In this document: positions 57,900 to 64,000 of the stretch, piece by piece
Position numbering within the stretch: position 1 is the first letter of the stretch
Layout of the letters: each line of letters begins with the position of its first letter
Source of the DNA: Acheta domesticus
Taxonomy: Eukaryota; Arthropoda; Insecta; Orthoptera; Gryllidae
DNA: 64,000 nt
Direction of reading: 5' to 3'
Assembly: GCA_031308135.1 (NCBI GenBank)
Contig: JAHLJT010008756.1
Location: forward strand, 73,257,821-73,321,820
The notes under the pieces: generated by a model
The model's input: only the letters and a program-made list of their open reading frames with translations
Databases searched by the model: none
What the model was told of the DNA's origin: nothing
Translations under genes and position numbers: made by a program

Positions 57900-60740
57900 T
57901 TTCTTCGCTAAATTTTCTACTTTTACACTATCCTATAATGTAATACTGACTCACATTTCGCAGTTCAAAAGTTATGAAAAGAATTTCAATGAGGTCTCAA
58001 GATGTAGTGGTAGCCGACTTTGGGAAGTCCTATAACATAAGTACTTGGGTATAAGCCTCATATTAGCACCAATATTACTAGATTTATGATTGAGAACAGA
58101 TTGCTCAACTCTTGATAGTCCTCGAAACCATCTGTGATATCATTCGAATCTAAGTGGAGAGGAGATGATCAAGGTCCGGCTACTATGACGTTGTCGACAG
58201 CGTCCATGGCAATGTCTTAGTCGGAGTATAACGTCAAATTCTGCTTTCGCGATTTGAAGGCAATCACGAGCGAAGCGGATAGTCAGCAGGTGATCCGATG
58301 TTTTAAACTGATGAACAGTGGAGTATTTGACGACTCGCTAAGTAACAGCGGGATGCGTCACCTCAGAATTTAGAAAGTTGTTCGAGATATTCTTAAAAGA
58401 CAGTTAAAGCCTTGATGATAAATTGGTCCTTTGTGGTAGTTTGACAATGTGCAGAAGCTAGTCTAACAGCTTGTTGTTTTGACAATCCTGCAACAAAATG
58501 TAGTGGGACACAAATCGGGAACAATGACGGGTATTGGACAATTAGCTGCGATGTGTCGCTACACGAAGTCTCGATATAGATCAAAGCCGAGGTGAAGCTT
58601 TTGGCTCCATAAATCAAGAAATCTGCATAGCTGTGATCAACTGATTTCTTGTTTCCTGTTGACGTTGACCGAAATTGGTTTGCTGGAAGTTGCAGAGATC
58701 TGATCGCGTGACGACCAAAAACATTACATTATTACCAAGGCCTGTTATGAAGAGTCACTGTTCAAGACCAAGGCAATTTGCCTGTTATTGATTGACTGAA
58801 GATTCACGTGAAGCTTGAGGGCTAAGTGCAGAAGCGTTAGGCGAAAATTTTCCAAGGTATGAACAGTAACCTCTTGTGAGATGTTGCCCCCTGAAGGCGG
58901 TCTAGTGCCTCTTTCGGGTAACCGAAGGCGCCTTTAGTGTACCGATATTTGCATTTACAATTGCGAAATCTGTTCCATTTACTTCACTTGTACGATATGG
59001 AGAAGCTGATTTAGGTTTGTGCTGAAATGGAATGTTGAAACAAATTACGAGAGTGGTTGGAGCTACTGTGCGAGTCACATCCGTTATGTTGTCGGTGCTT
59101 GCATCAGATTATGAAGGTCGATGTCTTGGGTCTGGAATATGGCTTGCAAGTTGGGAGGTGTGCATTGCCGTAAGATTCACAGCAATGTTTAAGGGTTGGT
59201 GTCAGAGTCGATAGGAGGAGTACGTGTTTCGTGTTTTCCTGCCTCCAAATTGTCCCTGATAAGTGCGCTGATATGAAAATAAAATACGATGTACTATTTC
59301 ATATTTCAGGTGTTCATATGGTTTAGACAGCGTATGTGTGTGGAAATTATATCCTCTACACTACGCCTCAGCAGAGTATCGGCTATAAAGTTGTCATATG
59401 GCGTATGCTTTTTGTCTATATTTGCGTAACACCGGAAATTAAAAGTTATGCCTCGACTTGTACGAAACACATCACCGATTTCTTTGCAAACACGGTGAGT
59501 TTAATGCTGCCACGTTGAATTGCCAGGTTGGGCGTTGTGACTTGCTGCATTTTGGGTAGTTACGCTGGCTAAAACTGAGTTATCAGTTCATTTTGGGGCT
59601 GTATAGTGAGGAGATGCTTCTACAATTCTTGCATTTTTCATTCACTTCGCGTCAGGTCACCATTGTTGATATAATTCTTTTCATTGTAGGTAACGCTATG
59701 TGACCGAACGTATACATTAATCACATGGCGAACTAATAAAGACACTATGTTTATTTCTGTTTCGTTACAATGGTTACAGCAGCTATCAATATCATCTTTG
59801 CTACAAGCATCTTACTCATGTGGCAGGAGAACATCATAGATACAACTGGCCCACTATCAGTGACAACACTCAAAAGCTAGTGCCTAGCCGACATTGTTAC
59901 AGTGTTGAATGGCAGTGGAGCTTTCGCCATGCAGTGAGAAGCATTTGTGTGCATTTTCTAAGGCAACAGTCGAAGCTCGTAACTGTATTTCCTTTAAATC
60001 GAGTTATTTACAAATATTAGTTTATAAACACAGTCTTTCATTTGTGGAAATGTATGGACTGAAGGTAATCTCTTAAGTGTGAAAAAATAATGAAATACGA
60101 CGATGGGACACGTTTACACAACTTCACGGCTATCGCATATGACTGACAGACCATCCCCAACATCAAGAAAAGGGCTAGCAACGCCCTTGAAGCCTGCGAC
60201 ATCTACTGATGTTACGTTATGACCTCCCATGTCAAGGAAATACGTGTTGATGACCAGTAAAGTGACAAGATGGTCGAAGAACGAGTCTATATGAAAGGTT
60301 GACGAGATTTGGTTTGTAAGTTGATATGTCTGCATGATTAATTTCGCAAATAATTCATAAAACGGGGGCCGCAGCAGCCTTTAAGTGTTAAGATGGCTGG
60401 CGGCAAAGAAGGTTTTGGTAGGTAAAATTACCGTATTATCAAGTTGTAAAATCCTCAAATCCGCAGAGATTCTCTTAGAGCGATAGATATAGTTGACTTA
60501 TTTTGTCTGTGTTGAAATTACGAGTTTCATTCATTTGATCCTTTTTTATTGTTATGTTGAATTTACGAGTTTCATTCATTTGGTCTTTTTTTATTTATTG
60601 AATAATTGTGCCCATAACAAGCTGCTATTCATCTCATAAAGCTCCAAATATAGTTACATTTCTGTTGACACTAATTTTAACATTATGCTAATTAATCACG
60701 TCTCATATCACATTGGTTATTACATTTTCAGTTGTATCAC
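57900..60740. other. Anonymous sequence
   Basis: Base composition is more even than in the surrounding AT-rich DNA, but no frame (for example 58617-58393 or 60335-60114, minus) resembles a family I can name. It could contain a decayed retrotransposon gag, unproven. Confidence 0.35.
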
Positions 60741-60743
60741 TGA

Positions 60744-61508
60744 TTATTTGCGGACATAAGTGTGGTTGTCAAAAGTGTTTTTGAAAGCATTCAAGGTCCA
60801 TTTATTGATACAGTGCGTTGGTAGTTTGTTCCAAGTGCTGATGACCCAAATGACGATGAAGTGTGATATTTTTCCAATCGTTGTTTCCTTCCTCAGTTTC
60901 CACGTGTGTCCTCTCAGTTTGGTGTCTGTAGATCTTGTGAAGAAATCACGCCAAGGAACGTTATAGAGGCCATTCACAATTTTGTCATCTCTGTTATAGT
61001 GCCAGAATTGCCATCTACCGGAACCTTTGTTAGAAGTTATTACAGCGATTTTCTCTCGGGATATTGCTGACTCGCTTTTGTATTTTTTCTAAACATTGTC
61101 TTTTTCATAATATGGAGACCAGACTATGATGACATAATGTGGTTTAATTGTAATATAGGTAGTGTACATTTTCCTCACAGTAATGCAATATGAAAAATGG
61201 CTTCCTCATCATATATAACACGTAGTTAGCTCGTTTGGTCAGAGTTATCCTCTGCCCAACGCCTTTGTCCATGCATTGAGTGAAGTAATCAAATTAGTGA
61301 TTGTTGAACTTCCAGAGCCACATCTGTGTTGTTCGAAGGAGATCAGATTATTTCTTCGCGCGTGGTCTCGGAGTCTCTGAACTATTATTCTTTCCATTAT
61401 TTTTACCACGGTGCTAGTCAAGCTTATCAGACTGTAATTCAGTTGTTTATCACCTTTTCTGAAGACAGGCAAAACTTCAGCCATTTTCCATGCAGAAAGT
61501 AGTTTCAT
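60744..61508 (-). pseudogene. CR1-type LINE pol with reverse transcriptase core deleted
   Basis: The minus-strand frame 61508-61245 reads WKMAEVLPVFRKGDKQLNYSLISLTSTVVKIMERII and LISFEQHRCGSGSSTITNL (each cited in part), the fingers of CR1/L2-like reverse transcriptase. A second part, 61240-60990, reads LEKIQKRVSNIPRE. The third, 60977-60744, reads VPWRDFFTRSTDTKLRGHTWKL and VISTWNKLPTHCINKWTLNAF, the CR1 C-terminus. The palm with its catalytic aspartates, expected between the first and second parts, is absent, so an internal deletion joined them. Confidence 0.8.
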
Positions 61509-61509
61509 T

Positions 61510-62685
61510 GTGTCTAATGACTATCTGCAAATCTTATTAAGCTTTGGGACAAGTTGGGTTGCAGAGTTTTCAAATAAATGGCTGGGATTCTTTCGGACCT
61601 GCCGTAGAAATAATATTCAGTCCAAGAAGAGTTTGAACTGACTAAACATTTGTGAATTCGATATTGTCAATTGCTTCGAAGTCTCTGATACCAGTGTCTG
61701 GTAAATGGTCTGCTGGTTATACTGTGCAAACAAAGAGATCTGCAATTTCCAAGGGAATAAGAATGGTGAGCCCTTTAATTAGGATTGTCCTAGTGTGATA
61801 TACCAATTATTTAGGCAAGAAATAATTACAAAAAAGATGGTATATTAGGTTTTTACAGGCAAAGAGTAGACGATCGCATGTGGTTGCTAGGGAGCCGACA
61901 AACATGAGCGAGGTTCATCTTACAATCATAGGGGCGTTGAAACCAGTGGAGGTGTACATGCCGGGACCGTTCGTCGATTATAATTAAAAATGACCGGATA
62001 TGAGAGGGGCTTTGGAAAAAGAATTGAAGTCTGTTACTTGGGAAGTAGAAAGTTTTGACTCGCAGCATTCTGTTACGACACAGCAAACAGAACAGGTCAG
62101 TGCTAGAGATTATTGCGTGTGAGGTCGGAAATTTCTAAGGAGTTTGAAATTTAACTTTGGTTCGTGAAAGAAAAATAGGACTGTGGATTATTATAGCTGG
62201 TACGATGATGTAATTTAATAAGGAGTGTTAAATTTTCATGAGTCAAGGACGGAACAGTAATAGAGCTGTGATAATAGGATTTTTGTCCAAACTGTAAAAT
62301 TAAGCAGGGAATAAATCGTAGATAGGTTAGCGGAGTACGAATAATTAAGTTCGCGGCTAGGTGCACACCTGATGCACGAGATAGCAGTGTTCGCGACAGG
62401 TTGGGAGAGTATCGGCGATAGGTAACGAAGATCGCGGTAGAAGAGAGAAGAGTGGACATCTCGACGCCTGGAATTCGTCGTCCGCAGATCTTCTTGGCGC
62501 CGTCTGAGAAAAGAGTTCTGGTAATGTGAAAATTGATCAGACATTTTCTAAAGGGTCATGACCGAACCTCTTCTCGTCCCCCTTATGGCGGGCGGATCGT
62601 GTTGCCCAGGCAGCAAATGGTAAGCAAATGATAGATATTGGCAATCAAATTTTAAGATTAGACATTCAGTAAAAAGAGATTTGTT
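61510..62685. other. Anonymous sequence
   Basis: No recognisable coding or repeat signal. Minus-strand frames at 62544-62151 are Ser/Leu-rich without family resemblance. Confidence 0.35.
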
Positions 62686-62689
62686 ACAA

Positions 62690-62690
<1 letters not shown>

Positions 62691-62744
<54 letters not shown>
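62691..62744 (+). repeat. (TG)n-(TA)n microsatellite
   Basis: A short TG run followed by about 46 bp of TA. Confidence 0.95.
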
Positions 62745-62746
<2 letters not shown>

Positions 62747-62752
62747 AAACGA

Positions 62753-62778
62753 ATTGTTATCACTGACGTGATAACAAT
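62753..62778. repeat. Perfect 10-bp palindromic arms
   Basis: ATTGTTATCA (62753-62762) and TGATAACAAT (62769-62778) are perfect inverted copies around CTGACG. It lies between a TA tract and a GC-rich region, and could be a protein-binding palindrome or a hairpin. Confidence 0.7.
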
Positions 62779-62804
62779 GCGTTCTGGCGTATATTAAGAA
62801 TTTG

Positions 62805-63750
62805 AACTGCGCGGCAGCGGCCGGCACACCACGGAGTCGGGTGCGAGGAACCGGAGTCGGTTCGGGGCGAGAGACCGAAGGCCACGCGGCGCGAGACAGT
62901 AGCGGAGAGAATGTCCTGGGGTGCGGACGTGCACAGTAGCGGAGAGAATGTCCTGTGGTACTGACGTTTACAGTGGCGGAGAGAATGTCCTGGGGTGCGG
63001 ACGTGCACAGTAGCGGAGAGAATGTCCTGAGAGGCAGACGTGCGGCGTGGCGCAAACTGTTGATCGGTGAGAGTAGTGAAAGTGAACGTGGTGCCGGAGG
63101 ACTGGAAAGGCGTGGTGTCAAGGAAAGTAAGGGACGAGAGTGAAGCACTAGTTGGAAGGTGAAACGAGACGAGACGGACATGGGATCATGGTGGAGTGTC
63201 ACCCGCAGTGAATGATCTCCACGTGGAGTGAACGGAACTGTGCGGAGAAGTAGAACGGTGTATACCAGTGTTCGACTTCATTGGGAGCAAACTCGGTGAA
63301 CGGTCGACGACTATTGCTGCCTGGGTTGAAGTCCACAGGCAGATGCATGAAACGTTGTGGGAACGTTTAGAAGCACAACAGCGGCCACGAGTGGGATGGG
63401 GAGTGGCTAACGGCGACGGACGTCCACCGGTCTTCCGAGCGCAGCCGAATACAACGAACATACCCGAAGGGCGAGGCGGCGGACCCGACACGTCGGCAGG
63501 CCGCGCATGGAATAAGCGACCGGGGCGGCATCGCAAGACCCCCTTCCCCGCGCCCCCCCCCCTGGCACGAAGAGACCCGGACGCGGATGGCGCGGCGCTC
63601 GGCGCCGGCTCGACGGTGGAGGAGCGAGCAGGCAGCAACGCAAGTCAGGTTGGAGTATCACTAGTAAAAGCGGCTGGAAGGTTGGGGAAGGAGGATAAGT
63701 GGTCCGTGGAGAACAGTGATTTCGTGTTGAGGCCCCACTAAATATTGGAG
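62805..63750 (+). other. GC-rich region with exact minisatellite, possible LTR
   Basis: This CpG-dense region holds the 37-bp minisatellite at 62896-63043. A plus frame of 157 codons (63268-63741) has no family resemblance and is Pro/Arg/Gly-rich. After a drop in GC content, AATAAA lies at 63881-63886, and the sequence ends near TTTTTTACA (63980). GC-rich leader, polyadenylation signal and a CA end would fit a solo LTR, but I do not see its partner or a primer-binding site in the window. A host CpG island is the alternative. Confidence 0.4.
62896..63043 (+). repeat. 4 x 37-bp minisatellite
   Basis: Four units of exactly 37 bp start ACAGTAGCGGAGAGAATGTC (third unit ACAGTGGC...) at 62896, 62933, 62970 and 63007, differing at a few positions. 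The first and third are the closest pair, which suggests duplication of a two-unit block. Confidence 0.9.
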
Positions 63751-64000
63751 TCATTATAGGAAGTGAAGCCCGGGAGGGCGGAGGATAGCGGAAGGGGTTA
63801 TAGTTAAACACAAGGGAAAAACAGAATGAATGCTAGTATAAACGCCAGGCAACCAAATTTGTAAAACAATTATTTCTGTAATAAAAAGTTCTTGTTAATC
63901 ACCATTTCCAGTGTGCGCGTGATTTGCCGGAGCCCATTCCCGGACACGAATTCCTGTCCCCTTACTTTCTATTTTTTACAAATCTTGTGCAGTCTATCAA

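Noticed and set aside
58393..58617. Possible retrotransposon gag frame on the minus strand
   Set aside because: No zinc knuckle or other gag motif could be found in any frame nearby.
62896..63043. CRISPR-like regular repeats
   Set aside because: The four 37-bp units are directly adjacent with no spacers, and the context is eukaryotic.
63268..63741. 157-codon plus-strand frame
   Set aside because: It is in very GC-rich DNA with an equally long minus frame. The composition is Pro/Gly/Arg-rich, with no family motif.

Overview
This is non-coding, repeat-dominated eukaryotic nuclear DNA: AT-rich, with almost no long open frames, poly-A-like tails, microsatellites, and a large mixture of decayed mobile elements. 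The element types (RTE, Jockey, CR1 and RNase H-bearing I-group LINEs, a Ty3/Gypsy element, mariner, piggyBac, tRNA-headed SINEs) and a short (TTAGG)4 run point to an insect. Several repeats look to me like ones common in cockroach/termite DNA, but that is recall and has not been checked. I see no intact host protein-coding gene. Every coding signal I could place is a broken transposable-element gene.

Layout. 0-9 kb: GC-rich CpG blocks, SINE fragments, a small foldback transposon with a target duplication (2.25-2.48 kb), and a LINE ORF1 remnant (3.9-4.7 kb). 8.95-14.5 kb: a full-length SINE copy, then an RTE-type LINE on the minus strand (9.45-12.72 kb) split by a 1.5 kb non-coding repeat (family R) and ending at a 1.07 kb terminal-inverted-repeat element. 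17-25 kb: SINE body, a transposon-like multicopy gene remnant (18.1-19.3 kb), two I-group LINE remnants, a deleted mariner with TA target duplication (21.69-22.63 kb), and a dispersed repeat (family D) interrupted by a 5'-truncated LINE with a 13-bp target duplication. 26.9-31.7 kb: family R again, then a degenerate tandem array of ~340-390 bp units, itself interrupted by a ~1.2 kb block carrying another broken transposon-type gene. 31.8-38 kb: small inverted-repeat elements, a tRNA-like pseudogene, a Jockey LINE fragment, and a GC-rich block. 41.7-45.3 kb: an uninterrupted family D copy, a GC-rich minisatellite, and a CpG block containing a CRE-like octamer. 46.06-47.86 kb: a decayed piggyBac element bounded by TTAA. 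48-62 kb: LINE 3' end with 16-bp target duplication, a broken Ty3/Gypsy pol, an RTE LINE with an I-group LINE inserted into its endonuclease domain (14-bp target duplication), and a CR1 remnant. 62.7-64 kb: a (TA)n tract, a perfect palindrome, and a GC-rich region with an exact 4 x 37-bp minisatellite.

The genes do not form a working pathway. What the window preserves is a layered insertion history. Three places (23.2-25.1, 53.6-57.8 and 9.4-12.7 kb) let the order of insertions be read directly. I found no clear new functional system. The least explained items are family R (six loci, paired changes in a terminal stem-loop), family D, the 28-31.7 kb array, and the 62.7-64 kb block.
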